Assembly: GCA_022824365.1 (NCBI GenBank)
Contig: JAJEAA010000018.1
Location: 62,001-126,000 of the forward strand
Direction: 5' to 3'
From: Anaerolineae bacterium
GTDB taxonomy: Bacteria; Chloroflexota; Anaerolineae; Aggregatilineales; Phototrophicaceae
DNA: 64,000 nucleotides
The notes beneath the pieces were generated by a model, which saw only the letters and a list, made by a program, of their open reading frames with translations, searched no databases and had not been told where the DNA came from. The position numbers and the translations under genes are program-made. This document shows, in pieces, positions 26,312 to 35,468 of this stretch. How positions within the stretch are numbered: position 1 is the stretch's first letter; the number at the start of each line of letters is the position of its first letter.

Positions 26312-28924
26312 ATGGACTTCAGTCGTCACACAAACAAAGCGCAGCAAGCTATCCTCAAAGCGCAAGGCATCGCGGCCGAATATCATCACACCGTGATTGA
26401 GCCGGTTCATATCTTCCTTGGCTTGATGACGCAGGACGAAGGTCTGACGCCACGCATCATGCGGAAAATTGGCGCGCATCCGGATTCGGTGCAAGCCGAG
26501 CTGGAGTCCGCGCTCAGCAAGTTGCCGAGGACAAGCCAGCCCGCAGCGAGCCTTCAACTCGGGCGAGCCAGCCTGGATATCTTCGCGGCTGCGGAAAAAG
26601 AAGCGAAGAAGATGCGCGATGAGTACACCAGTACCGAGCATCTGCTGCTCGCGCTTTCCAAAGACAAGACAATGAGCGCGCTCCTGGCGCGCAACGGCAT
26701 CAGCTATGACGATATCTTGCAGGCGCTGCAAGCGATCCGCGGCCATCAGCGGGTTACCAGCCAGGACCCGGAATCAACTTACGAAAGTCTGGCCAAGTTC
26801 GGGCGCGACCTGACCGCCGATGCGCGCCAAGGCCGGCTGGATCCAGTCATCGGGCGCGACGAAGAAATTCGACGGCTGATACACGTCATTAGTCGGCGCA
26901 CGAAAAACAATCCGGTACTGATCGGTGAAGCCGGCGTCGGCAAGACGGCGATCGCAGAAGGCCTGGCGCAGCGTCTCGTCAACGGCGATGTGCCGGAAGG
27001 TCTCAAGGACAAGACAATCATCGCGCTGGATATGGCGGCGCTGGTGGCGGGGAGCAAATTCCGCGGCGAATTCGAAGAGCGGCTGCAAGCTGTCTTGAAA
27101 GAGATCGCCGAAAGCCGGGGCGAGATCATCCTCTTCATCGACGAGCTGCATAATATCGTCGGCGCCGGCAAGGCCGAGGGATCGATGGACGCCAGCAATA
27201 TGCTCAAGCCAATGCTGGCGCGTGGCGAGTTGCGCATGATCGGCGCGACCACGCTTGATGAATACCGGCAATACATCGAGAAAGACGCCGCGCTCGAACG
27301 GCGCTTTCAGCCGATCTATGTCGATGAGCCAAGTGTTGAAGACACCATCAGCATTTTGCGCGGCTTGAAGGAACGTTACGAAGTGCATCACGGCGTGCGG
27401 ATTCAAGATGGCGCAGTGATTGCCGCTGCCGCCCTGAGCAATCGCTATCTGACGGATCGCCAATTGCCCGACAAAGCGATCGACCTCATCGACGAGGCCG
27501 CTGCCCACCTGAAAATGGAGATCGATAGCAAACCGGAGCAATTGGACAAGATTGAACGGCAGATCATGCAGTTGGAAATCGAACGCGCGGCGCTGCGCAA
27601 AGAAAAGGATGATGCCTCGAAGCGGCGGCTTGAAGACCTCGAGATTGAACTGGCTGATTCGCAAGAAGCGCTGAACAGCCTGCTCGCGGTATGGCAGCAC
27701 GAGAAGGACGTGATCCAAGGCGTCTCGGCCGTCAAAGCGGATATCGACGAGGCGCGGATCCAACTGGAACGCGCCGAGCGTCAAGGCAACCTGGAAGAGG
27801 CGGCCCGCTTGCGTTACGGCGTACTGCCCGAGTTGGAAAAGTCCCTCCGCGAGGGCGAAGCGACAATTGAGACGATGCGACAGAACAGCTCGCTTATGCT
27901 CAAAGAAGAAGTCGACGCGGACGAAATCGCCGCCATCGTCAGCCGCTGGACCGGAATACCATTGGCGCGCATGCTGGAAGGCGAGATCGAAAAACTGCTG
28001 AATATGGAAGCGCGTCTGCATCAGAGAATTGTCGGGCAAGCGGACGCGATAGAAGCAATATCAGCAGCGGTGCGGCGCAGCCGAGCCGGTTTGCAGGACC
28101 CGAATCGACCAGTTGGAACCTTTCTCTTCCTGGGTCCGACGGGAGTTGGCAAGACCGAGATGGCTCGCGCGCTGGCGCAGTTCCTCTTCGATGACGAAAG
28201 CGCTATGGTGCGCATTGACATGAGCGAGTACGGTGAGAAGCACAGTATCGCCCGACTGATTGGAGCGCCGCCGGGTTACGTCGGCTATGAAGAAGGCGGT
28301 CAACTGACGGAAGCGGTCAGACGCCGTCCCTACAGCGTCCTGCTGTTTGACGAGATCGAAAAGGCGCATCCCGACGTTTTTAACATCTTCCTGCAGGTAT
28401 TCGACGACGGCAGACTGACAGACGGACAAGGAAGAACGGTCAACTTCAGCAATTGCGTGATCATCCTGACAAGCAATGTGGGGAGCGCCACCCTCAAGGA
28501 AATGGGAGAACAGGTCGACCGGGACTCGCAGCGCGGCGCCATCATGCAGGAACTGGATCAGTATTTCCGTCCGGAGTTTCTGAATCGGCTGGACGAGATA
28601 ATCATATTCCACAGCCTTTCGCGCGAAGATATCATCCGCATAGTGGATTTGCGCCTCGGCGATCTGGAGCGTATCCTGGCGCAACGCAGCGTCACGATCG
28701 AACTGAGCATCGCCGCAAAGACGCTTCTGGCGGACTTGGGCTGGGACCCTGTCTTTGGCGCGCGCCCCCTCAAGCGGGCGATTCAAAGGCATCTGCAAGA
28801 TCCGCTGGCGATGGCGCTACTAGACGGACGCATCGCCGAGACAGATAGAGTTTGGGTCGATGTCGCTGAAAACGGCGAGGGGCTCGCGTTTGAATCGACG
28901 TCGCTCGAACCGGCCACAGCGTAG
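26312..28924 (+). CDS. clpB: ATP-dependent disaggregase ClpB
   Basis: Protein of 870 residues. ATG 26312 is chosen for the AAGGGAGG site 5 nt upstream and the typical [14 protein letters not shown] start; ATG 26288 precedes that site. Domains are the Clp N-domain (1-145), AAA1 with Walker [10 protein letters not shown] and sensor ELHNIVGAG, a complete coiled-coil middle domain (about 400-525, rich in Glu/Leu/Arg), and AAA2 with Walker [10 protein letters not shown] and [15 protein letters not shown]. The full middle domain separates it from ClpC and ClpA. With DnaK it rescues aggregated proteins after heat stress. No HrcA/CIRCE operator was found upstream. A terminator hairpin follows. Confidence 0.95.
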   Translation: MDFSRHTNKAQQAILKAQGIAAEYHHTVIEPVHIFLGLMTQDEGLTPRIMRKIGAHPDSVQAELESALSKLPRTSQPAASLQLGRASLDIFAAAEKEAKKMRDEYTSTEHLLLALSKDKTMSALLARNGISYDDILQALQAIRGHQRVTSQDPESTYESLAKFGRDLTADARQGRLDPVIGRDEEIRRLIHVISRRTKNNPVLIGEAGVGKTAIAEGLAQRLVNGDVPEGLKDKTIIALDMAALVAGSKFRGEFEERLQAVLKEIAESRGEIILFIDELHNIVGAGKAEGSMDASNMLKPMLARGELRMIGATTLDEYRQYIEKDAALERRFQPIYVDEPSVEDTISILRGLKERYEVHHGVRIQDGAVIAAAALSNRYLTDRQLPDKAIDLIDEAAAHLKMEIDSKPEQLDKIERQIMQLEIERAALRKEKDDASKRRLEDLEIELADSQEALNSLLAVWQHEKDVIQGVSAVKADIDEARIQLERAERQGNLEEAARLRYGVLPELEKSLREGEATIETMRQNSSLMLKEEVDADEIAAIVSRWTGIPLARMLEGEIEKLLNMEARLHQRIVGQADAIEAISAAVRRSRAGLQDPNRPVGTFLFLGPTGVGKTEMARALAQFLFDDESAMVRIDMSEYGEKHSIARLIGAPPGYVGYEEGGQLTEAVRRRPYSVLLFDEIEKAHPDVFNIFLQVFDDGRLTDGQGRTVNFSNCVIILTSNVGSATLKEMGEQVDRDSQRGAIMQELDQYFRPEFLNRLDEIIIFHSLSREDIIRIVDLRLGDLERILAQRSVTIELSIAAKTLLADLGWDPVFGARPLKRAIQRHLQDPLAMALLDGRIAETDRVWVDVAENGEGLAFESTSLEPATA

Positions 28925-28945
28925 CCGCGGTATAAACTTGGGGAC

Positions 28946-28975
28946 ACAGGGGCAAGGTCTTGTCCCTGTTTCTAT
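28946..28975 (+). terminator. Terminator hairpin after clpB
   Basis: ACAGGGGCAAG (28946-28956) pairs with CTTGTCCCTGT (28959-28969), with one G-T wobble and a tight loop that probably opens to GGTC. The T-rich TTTCTATTCTTC follows. It overlaps the stop of the convergent Trm112 gene and may serve both directions. Confidence 0.7.
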
Positions 28976-29211
28976 TCTTCGGGCGGCGGCGCCGGCAGAT
29001 CGGCTTCGGCGGTGTCTTTCCACTTGGCGCCTTCATCCACCAGCATGACCGGAATGCCATCCCGGATGGGATATTTGTAGCCACTATCGTCACATACCAG
29101 CCAACTGTCCTTCACGATGCGCAAGCGCCCGGGATCGTCGCCTTTATCCGTATAATGCACGGCCACAGGGCATCGCAGGATTTTCATCAGATCATCGGAA
29201 ACGACAGCCAT
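28972..29211 (-). CDS. Trm112/YcaR-family small protein
   Basis: Protein of 79 residues with the family layout LMKILRCPVAVH then SWLVCDDSGYKYPIRDGIPV and ML. Bacterial Trm112-like proteins are small zinc-ribbon partners of methyltransferases or are of unknown role. The usual first CPxC is reduced to a single Cys here (CPVA), so zinc binding may be lost. ATG 29211. It is convergent with clpB. Confidence 0.85.
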   Translation of the reverse strand: MAVVSDDLMKILRCPVAVHYTDKGDDPGRLRIVKDSWLVCDDSGYKYPIRDGIPVMLVDEGAKWKDTAEADLPAPPPEE

Positions 29212-29374
29212 GGATTAACCTTTCAGCGCCTCAAGAAAGCTGCCCACAGTATAGCTTTCTGGCGGAACCACGTCAATTCAAGCGCTATCGCCGGTGTTGA
29301 TTCTGTTTCATGCCACTATAATCAAGGCGTTGCCGTGGCGCAGGCAACTCCAACCGCCAAAAAAGACCAATGCT

Positions 29375-31012
29375 ATGCGAATCGAGTTGAGTGCGGCAAG
29401 TCCCCGACCGGAATTAAATCTGCTTTGGGCAAGACGGTATAGATCTGCGTTGCGCGTCATTATCATGATTCTGGCAATCACGACCGCGATTGGCAACGCG
29501 CGGGCGCAAGTCCCGGTCATAGCTACCACGGCGCCGGGCGCTCTCATCGGCAGTGACGAGTACATTCGCTCCGACCGCCTTGGGATTACCTTCATAAGCT
29601 TCGTCGACGATCTCGGCGCGGAACGCTATCGCAATGCCCTGATACTGGGAGCCGGCTGGAATCGCTGGCCGCTATATTGGGACCGGGTGGAAAAGCAACC
29701 CAACAATTATGACTGGCTGGCCTATGACAAACTGCTGGCGACTGATATACGAAACGGATTGCAGACAAACGCGATACTGCTTGGGCGCCCGGGGTTTTGG
29801 CAAGATGGCGAAAGCATCCGCAACTTGTTCACGCCGATCTATGCCAATGGCACAGATAACGCGGAAACGGACGAGGCGATCAATCCCGATAATCCCTGGG
29901 CGCGATTTGTCCATTATGCAGTGACGAGATATAAGCCGGGCGGCGTCCTGGCGCAACAGAACGCATTCACAGATGGCCAAGGCATACGCGTCTGGGAGGT
30001 CTGGAATGAGCCGGATGTCCCGCAGTTTTGGAACGGCGGCCGCGAAGCCTACGCGCGCCTGCTGAAGACGGCCGCAATCGTAATCAAGACGGTCGATCCG
30101 GAGGCGAAGATCGTCTTCGGTGGTCTGCTCTTTGCCAGCGATGAAGGGTTTCTCACGAATGTGCTGCGAATATTTCGTGATGACCCATTGCGCCATCGCT
30201 ACAACTGGTTTTTTGATATTATGGCGGTGCACAGCTATGATGACCCTTGGCGCAGCGGCTGGCTGACGAAAGTAGTGCAAGACACGCTTGAATTATACGA
30301 CTTGGCGCGTCCCGTGTGGGTGAATGAAACTGGCGTCTCAGTCTGGAATGATTATCCTGGTCCCGTATGGGCTTATGCCCCCGAACAACGCCATCGCCTG
30401 GCTACGCTAGAGCAGCAGGCGCATTTTCTCGTCATGAGCGCTGTATTCGCCTGGTCCAAAGGCGCCGAAGTGATCTTCTATCATCAGTTGTTTGACGATT
30501 GCGGCAACTACCCCGCCGGCACGAATTTCCCGCCGCATAATGGCGAACTCTGCGCGCAGGGCGTCTGCTATGGCGATGCCTTTGGCCTTTACCGCAACAC
30601 TCTGGATTCGCATTGCTTCAGCCAACATCCATTCGCCAACTCGCCGCGGCCTGCCGCCATGGCCTATCAACTGCTCGCGGAGGTATTTGGCACGCAACCT
30701 TTTGCGCCGGTCAGCCTGATCGGCTTGACCGAAGACGTCACTCACATCGTCTTCCAGCGCTCCAACAACGAGAAGATCACTGTCGTCTGGAACAATACTC
30801 GACAGCCAAGGCAATATACCTTCAGAGCCAGCAGCGCAGGCGCGACGGTGTACCATCTGAACGGCGGGAAAATCGAATTGCCTGCGGTCGGCGGTAGCTA
30901 TACGTTCGACCTGAAACCGGCGGGGGATTACAGCTTTCCCGATCTGGAACGCACTCGGAGCAGCGCGATCGGCGGCGAACCGGTCATATTGGTCGAGTCG
31001 CCAAGCCCATGA
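29375..31012 (+). CDS. Secreted/anchored clan GH-A glycoside hydrolase-like protein
   Basis: About 545 residues. The N-terminus has a hydrophobic segment (ALRVIIMILAITTAIGNARA) that looks like a signal peptide or anchor. The barrel carries the clan-A acid/base motif VWEVWNEPDVP (Glu near residue 212) and the nucleophile motif WVNETGVS (Glu near 318), about 105 residues apart. MAVHSYDDPWRSG lies between them. A beta-rich C-terminal domain follows. It resembles GH39/GH5-like enzymes; the sugar substrate is unknown. ATG 29375 is my choice in a region with no good ribosome site. It overlaps the next gene by ATGA, so the two are co-translated. Confidence 0.8.
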   Translation: MRIELSAASPRPELNLLWARRYRSALRVIIMILAITTAIGNARAQVPVIATTAPGALIGSDEYIRSDRLGITFISFVDDLGAERYRNALILGAGWNRWPLYWDRVEKQPNNYDWLAYDKLLATDIRNGLQTNAILLGRPGFWQDGESIRNLFTPIYANGTDNAETDEAINPDNPWARFVHYAVTRYKPGGVLAQQNAFTDGQGIRVWEVWNEPDVPQFWNGGREAYARLLKTAAIVIKTVDPEAKIVFGGLLFASDEGFLTNVLRIFRDDPLRHRYNWFFDIMAVHSYDDPWRSGWLTKVVQDTLELYDLARPVWVNETGVSVWNDYPGPVWAYAPEQRHRLATLEQQAHFLVMSAVFAWSKGAEVIFYHQLFDDCGNYPAGTNFPPHNGELCAQGVCYGDAFGLYRNTLDSHCFSQHPFANSPRPAAMAYQLLAEVFGTQPFAPVSLIGLTEDVTHIVFQRSNNEKITVVWNNTRQPRQYTFRASSAGATVYHLNGGKIELPAVGGSYTFDLKPAGDYSFPDLERTRSSAIGGEPVILVESPSP

Positions 31013-32016
31013 CACAGAGACGCCTGATGATTGTCCTGGCGAGCGCGGCCGTCAGCATCATTCTGCTGTTGCTGATCCTGCGCGACGTGCCGCTCAATGA
31101 TGTCGCGGATAGCCTCCGCGTGGCGGATATCGGCTTGGTGCTGCTATCGCTGCTGATGGTGGCGCTTGGACTGGCGATTCGAGGGATTCGTTGGTCAATA
31201 TTGCTGGGGCGGCGCATCAGCATTGTTCGAGCGACGCACTTGGTAAACATCATGTTTCTGGGCAATCAACTGCCACTCCGGCTGGGAGAGGTGGCGCGCG
31301 GCGTTTTGGCGACGCGCAGCGGCGTTCCCCTGGCGACCTCGGCGAGCAGCATCATTGCCGAGCGCCTCATTGATTCGCTGGCTGTCGTGCTGGTGATCGC
31401 TTTAACAGTAAGCCAGTTGCCGGACGCCATGCCGGAAGTTTCGGAACGCGCATCGCTTTTCGGTTTGCTGGCCCTCGTATGCTTCATTGCATTGCTTGGC
31501 TTGGCGCGATTCCCTGACAACGCCCGGCGCATGCTGGACGCTCTGCTGAACCTGATCCCGCCGTTGCGTCGCCTGCCGCTTGAATCCATTTTGGTCGATT
31601 TGCTTGGCGGCTTACAACCGCTAACGCAAGCGCGCGCCATGCTCGTCATAGGCTTCTGGACAGTTATCGGCTGGATTTTCTCGCTGTTGACCTACTATCT
31701 TCTGCATCTGGCATTGGGCATAGATACCAACTACTTAATAAGCGTCCCGCTCGGCATTGCGCTTGTGGCGCTGGCGATAACAGTTCCAGTGAGCATCGCC
31801 GGCTTGGGTCCTTTTCATGGCGCCGTCGTGGTCGCCGGCCAAATGGTTGGCATGACCCCGGTGGAAGCCATTTCACTGGCCTTTCTGCTCCATGGCGTGA
31901 CGGTGTTAAGCTACGCGGTATGGGGCGCGGTTGGTCTGCTGGCGCTGGGCATTTCGCCCAAGTCCGCCTTTACCGCCAAAGATGAAGCGCCCACGGATGA
32001 TGTCAAGCCTTCGTGA
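31009..32016 (+). CDS. UPF0104/lysylphosphatidylglycerol synthase TM-region flippase-like protein
   Basis: Protein of 335 residues, ATG 31009 within an ATGA overlap with the glycosidase-like gene. It has about eight membrane segments. The family pattern is RGIRWSILLGRR, FLGNQLPLRLGEVARGVL, SSIIAERLIDSLAVVLV and the C-terminal PVSIAGLGPFHGAVV. The family shares the flippase part of MprF and often sits with glycan or lipid genes, so it may translocate a lipid-linked intermediate made with its partner. The soluble synthetase domain is absent. It overlaps the convergent Rieske gene by 14 bp. Confidence 0.85.
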   Translation: MTQRRLMIVLASAAVSIILLLLILRDVPLNDVADSLRVADIGLVLLSLLMVALGLAIRGIRWSILLGRRISIVRATHLVNIMFLGNQLPLRLGEVARGVLATRSGVPLATSASSIIAERLIDSLAVVLVIALTVSQLPDAMPEVSERASLFGLLALVCFIALLGLARFPDNARRMLDALLNLIPPLRRLPLESILVDLLGGLQPLTQARAMLVIGFWTVIGWIFSLLTYYLLHLALGIDTNYLISVPLGIALVALAITVPVSIAGLGPFHGAVVVAGQMVGMTPVEAISLAFLLHGVTVLSYAVWGAVGLLALGISPKSAFTAKDEAPTDDVKPS

Positions 32017-33115
32017 GAAATTCGTGCACAAGCGACTGAAAGTGGTGGACCCCATTTTCCCGCAGTACGGAAAAGCGGCCAGCGTTGTACGCGTTTGACC
32101 GCAAGCCGCGCTGCACCCATTCGCAGAGTTCAATATCCTCCTGCTGTATCTCGTCGCTGAAGGCGATGATCTGCTGCATGCTCTCCCAGCCTTCGCCAGT
32201 GCCGGGCGCCTCGAAGTACCATTCAAAGATCGTCAATGTTTTGTCGTGGCCGGCCGGAATTATGATGTTTATCGAGGTATTGTCGAGATAGACATTTAGC
32301 ATGACATTGGGGAATATCCAGTAGTATAGAGCGTCTTCTTCGCCCTCGCCGCTGCGCACATAGCGACGGTCGCGCGTTTCACCCGGATCAACTTCGCGTA
32401 TGGGCGCGTGCTGTTTGGAATAGTAGCGGTAGGTATCCACCCGGTATTGATCGTAATCAACCTCACGAAACAAGCCCGGATGAGCAATCGGCAGATGGTA
32501 GCCTTCCAGGTAATTGTCGACGTAGACTTTCCAGTTGCAGTCGATCAAGTAGTCGCGGCGTTCGACCATTCGCATCTGGCTCAAATTAAAGCCGGCCGCC
32601 TTGATTTCCAGCTCGATGTTGCCGTAAGTATCGACCATTGGCGCCGCGCCTGGATCCAGGTTTACAAACACCCATGGTCCCCAGGCTTCCACTTGTACCG
32701 GTTGCAAGCAGACATCTTGGGAACTCCAATTGTTGACGCCTTCAAATTCTGGCGCGCGCAGCAGCTTGCCATCAAGATCATAGGTCCAGCCATGATATTT
32801 GCATTGCAAGCTCTTACGATTGCCCCGCCCTTGCGCCACAATAGCTGCCCGGTGCGCGCAAACATTGTAGAATCCGCGCAGTTCTCCGGAGCGATTGCGG
32901 GTAATGACCAGAGGTTGATCCAGGACTTCGCAGCAAAAATAGTCGCCAATTCGCATGACATCTTCGACGCGCCCCACGGGCTGCCAGCTCTTGTAGAATA
33001 TTTTCTCGGCTTCCAGCGCGAGGAAATCCGGTTCGATATACCAGCGCGCTGGCATGGTCTCGGCACGTGAAAGATCGTCTGAAGGGTTGTAATCACTTAA
33101 GTCCAAGACTGTCAT
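32003..33115 (-). CDS. Rieske non-heme iron oxygenase, alpha subunit
   Basis: Protein of 370 residues from ATG 33115 with GAGGAGCA upstream; the longer open frame to 33247 lacks family sequence. The Rieske [2Fe-2S] motif is C-A-H-R-A ... L-Q-C-K-Y-H-G-W-T-Y (CxH...CxxH, near residues 85-105). The mononuclear iron site is NYLEGYHLPIAHPGLF (two His) with a C-terminal acidic segment (QQEDIELCEWVQRGLRS) supplying the carboxylate. It is closest in style to choline/carnitine/glycine-betaine-type or aromatic-ring oxygenases. It would need a reductase, none of which is adjacent. Confidence 0.87.
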   Translation of the reverse strand: MTVLDLSDYNPSDDLSRAETMPARWYIEPDFLALEAEKIFYKSWQPVGRVEDVMRIGDYFCCEVLDQPLVITRNRSGELRGFYNVCAHRAAIVAQGRGNRKSLQCKYHGWTYDLDGKLLRAPEFEGVNNWSSQDVCLQPVQVEAWGPWVFVNLDPGAAPMVDTYGNIELEIKAAGFNLSQMRMVERRDYLIDCNWKVYVDNYLEGYHLPIAHPGLFREVDYDQYRVDTYRYYSKQHAPIREVDPGETRDRRYVRSGEGEEDALYYWIFPNVMLNVYLDNTSINIIIPAGHDKTLTIFEWYFEAPGTGEGWESMQQIIAFSDEIQQEDIELCEWVQRGLRSNAYNAGRFSVLRENGVHHFQSLVHEFLTKA

Positions 33116-33241
33116 GGTCTGCTCCTCAAGTATCCGGGTCGCGCTGGCGGTAATCATCGATATTACACAAATTTTACGATTGTAAGAACGGTAGCGGACA
33201 CTTTTTCGTATAATGATAAATGAGTGCGGAAGCGGTGAAGC

Positions 33242-33271
33242 TTGCAATGCCTCGATTCACCATGCCATAAT
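33242..33271 (+). promoter_or_regulatory. Probable promoter for the M50 pair
   Basis: TTGCAA (33242-33247), an 18-bp spacer and CATAAT (33266-33271), followed by GAAGGAGA and the TTG start at 33310. Judged by consensus only. Confidence 0.45.
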
Positions 33272-33309
33272 GTGGATGATGCGCTTGGATGTGAAGGAGA
33301 CTAGCAAAG

Positions 33310-34413
33310 TTGCGGACCCTGTCTAAAGTACTTTGGCCTTTGATTCTGCTGCTAAGCATTGTCTGGATGGTAGGTGGCGCCATCGTCACCTCCGATGCTT
33401 ATGAAGACGGACAAGTTGGCGGCGACGTCCTTGATGGCGTTCAATCACTGGCCTCCGGCTTCAATATCAATGTCCCGGCCGAGATTCCCTTGCCTCTCTT
33501 GTTTGTAGCTACCGGTCTGCCGCTTGCCTTGATTTCACTCCTGTTTCTGCTGCGCAACCGCGGCTCGCGCGCGGCAGGTGAAGCAAACATGCTTCGGCTG
33601 AATACACGCCGACAGACCATTCTTATTGCGGTGCTGGCGCTTGTTTTCGCCTTGTTCCTATGGAACATGCGCGATATCGAACGAGTTTTCGTACAGCCGG
33701 ATGGGACTATAGAGACGCAAGGCAGTGCGATTAATGTTTCCGTGATTACATTCCCGGTGCGTCTCTTTGTAACCTTTGTCCACGAGGCCGGGCATTCGCT
33801 TGCGGCGCTGCTCACAGGCGGGCAAGTCGAGGGATTTGAAGTGGCGCTTGACGGCTCGGGCCGAGCTCTCGTCAATGGCGGCAACATAGCTCTGATAGCG
33901 CCAGCGGGCTATTTGGGCGCGGCTCTTTTTGGTTCGCTGCTCTTCTTCTTGATAAACCGCATTCCCAGGTGGACACGGGGTCTGTCTTTCCTTATTGGCT
34001 TGGCGGTAGTCATCCTCACCCTCTCTTTCGCCATGCCAAGCGCCGATCGCGACGCCATCGCGCTCATCGTAGGAATTGGCTTCGGCATCGGCCTGATCGC
34101 CTTGGGCTGGTTTGCGCCGCGCGTCATCAATCTGTTTGTTCTCAATACGCTGGCAATCTTGACCGGCCTGAACGCCGTATTTGATGTTTGGCATCTGGTC
34201 ATGAATCCAGGCGCGGGCGCGGGACCCATCGTCAATGATGCGGAGAGATTCTCCATTGAAGTTACGCCATTGCTGCCCCCAGCCGTGGTCGCCTTTATGT
34301 GGGCTGCCATCGCCGTAGCCATGCTGGTATTCGCAATGTATTTTGGCTTGGTTAAGCAAGTTGAAGGCGAATTAAGCGAAGTCGTCCAGGGCAAAGCCAA
34401 AGTTCCTGAGTAA
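33310..34413 (+). CDS. M50-type zinc metallopeptidase-like membrane protein
   Basis: Protein of 367 residues from a TTG start at 33310, supported by GAAGGAGA 9 nt upstream. It is polytopic. FVTFVHEAGHSLAALLTGGQ near residue 155 gives the HExxH zinc motif in a membrane helix, followed by VEGFEVALDG and IALIAPAGYLGAALFGS, as in the M50B-like peptidase family. Such proteins cut substrates inside or next to the membrane; targets are unknown. A C-terminal region of several more membrane helices ends in a charged tail. The next gene is a degenerate paralogue. Confidence 0.82.
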   Translation: MRTLSKVLWPLILLLSIVWMVGGAIVTSDAYEDGQVGGDVLDGVQSLASGFNINVPAEIPLPLLFVATGLPLALISLLFLLRNRGSRAAGEANMLRLNTRRQTILIAVLALVFALFLWNMRDIERVFVQPDGTIETQGSAINVSVITFPVRLFVTFVHEAGHSLAALLTGGQVEGFEVALDGSGRALVNGGNIALIAPAGYLGAALFGSLLFFLINRIPRWTRGLSFLIGLAVVILTLSFAMPSADRDAIALIVGIGFGIGLIALGWFAPRVINLFVLNTLAILTGLNAVFDVWHLVMNPGAGAGPIVNDAERFSIEVTPLLPPAVVAFMWAAIAVAMLVFAMYFGLVKQVEGELSEVVQGKAKVPE

Positions 34414-34484
34414 GAGACAATCGCGCGTAGAGAACGGTATATGTGGCGAAAGATAGATGTAAGAAGAGTTTCAGGAGTGACAGC

Positions 34485-35285
34485 ATGTTAAGAAAGTTCG
34501 TAGAGCGCAAAGTGCGCAGACAGGTCGTACACAGGAGCCTGCTGATCTCGTCGCTGGCTTTTGTGGCGATTCTCGTGCTTTGGTATTCGCCAAGCGCCTC
34601 GGGACTGGTGCATCCGGTGCGGATGTTCATCGACAATATCCATGGCGCGCTGACCAACATCGCCATGGCGCTATCAGGCGGATCCGTTGAGGGATTCACC
34701 CTCTCGCCCGAAGGCAGCTACACGATCACCTTTTCCGGCGGCAACAAAGCGCTCTTCCTGCCGGCCGGCTATCTCGGTTCCGCGTTGGTCGGCTCCGTCC
34801 TATTCTTCCTGGTGAATCGCGCGCCGCACTTGTTGCGCGGTTTGACGATGTTCACAGGCTTATTCACGGTGGGCTTCCTGGCGCTTTTCATTCGTCCTGA
34901 CGGAGCCGGCGACGGGATCTCCTATGTCCTATGCTTCGGCTTCGGCATCCTTCTTATGGTCATGGGCTGGAAAGGGCGCGGCGACCTCAATCAGTTGTGG
35001 TCCTGGCGTTCAATCACCCAGATCATTATGACAATCGTTGCGCTGATGACAGCCTTGCACGTCGTCCTCGACCTCTCATACGTCCTGGTTGCCCCAGCTC
35101 GTATCGATGACGGCACAATAGTCAATACAGTAGCCGCCTTCGCTGAAGAAGTCATGCCAGGCATATCCGTCTCCGTCGTAGCTTACACTTGGTCTGCCAT
35201 CGCCATCGCGCTCCTAGGCTTCGCCTTCTATCGCAGCATCCCGCGTCAACTCAAGCAGATTCCCAAAAACGACGATATCGTATAG
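34485..35285 (+). CDS. M50-like membrane protein with degenerate active site (pseudo-peptidase)
   Basis: Protein of 266 residues. ATG 34485 is chosen for CAGGAGTG 7 nt upstream. It is paralogous to the preceding gene: ALSGGSVEGFTLSPEG aligns with LLTGGQVEGFEVALDG, and ALFLPAGYLGSALVGSVLFF with IALIAPAGYLGAALFGSLLF. At the position of HEAGH it reads HGALT, so the catalytic Glu and second His are gone. It cannot bind zinc in the usual way and may be a partner or regulator of the active neighbour, about 70 bp upstream on the same strand. A terminator follows. Confidence 0.78.
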   Translation: MLRKFVERKVRRQVVHRSLLISSLAFVAILVLWYSPSASGLVHPVRMFIDNIHGALTNIAMALSGGSVEGFTLSPEGSYTITFSGGNKALFLPAGYLGSALVGSVLFFLVNRAPHLLRGLTMFTGLFTVGFLALFIRPDGAGDGISYVLCFGFGILLMVMGWKGRGDLNQLWSWRSITQIIMTIVALMTALHVVLDLSYVLVAPARIDDGTIVNTVAAFAEEVMPGISVSVVAYTWSAIAIALLGFAFYRSIPRQLKQIPKNDDIV

Positions 35286-35308
35286 CCAAGAACTGTAACA
35301 TCAAACTC

Positions 35309-35338
35309 AAAGGGCGTGCCAGACGGCGCGCTCTTTTT
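35309..35338 (+). terminator. Rho-independent terminator after the M50 pair
   Basis: AAAGGGCGTGCC (35309-35320), loop AGAC, GGCGCGCTCTTT (35325-35336): 12 pairs with two G-T wobbles, then a T-run (TTTTT within CTCTTTTTCG). Confidence 0.85.
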
Positions 35339-35420
35339 CGTTGCCCGTCTGCTTGGCTGGCGCGGACCGTCGCCAGAAAAGAATTCGCGCCCAGCGCTTT
35401 CATTCTTATAATCGTGAAAT

Positions 35421-35463
35421 TTGTATTTCATTGCGGGTTGCACTATAAATTAACTTATGTTAA
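35421..35463 (+). promoter_or_regulatory. Promoter overlapped by a palindromic operator
   Basis: TTGTAT (35421-35426), an 18-bp spacer and TATAAA (35445-35450) form a promoter. Over its -10 and start region lies TTAAC-TTAT-GTTAA (35450-35463), a perfect 5-bp inverted repeat with further partial symmetry in the AT-rich flanks. A second GTTAAC lies near 35493. This layout suits a metal-responsive repressor controlling the efflux ATPase that starts at 35469. The regulator gene is not in the window. Confidence 0.5.
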
Positions 35464-35468
35464 ATTAA

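Noticed and set aside
26774-28039. Minus-strand frame of 421 codons inside clpB
   Set aside because: clpB is unmistakable on the plus strand; GC-rich codons keep the opposite frame open.
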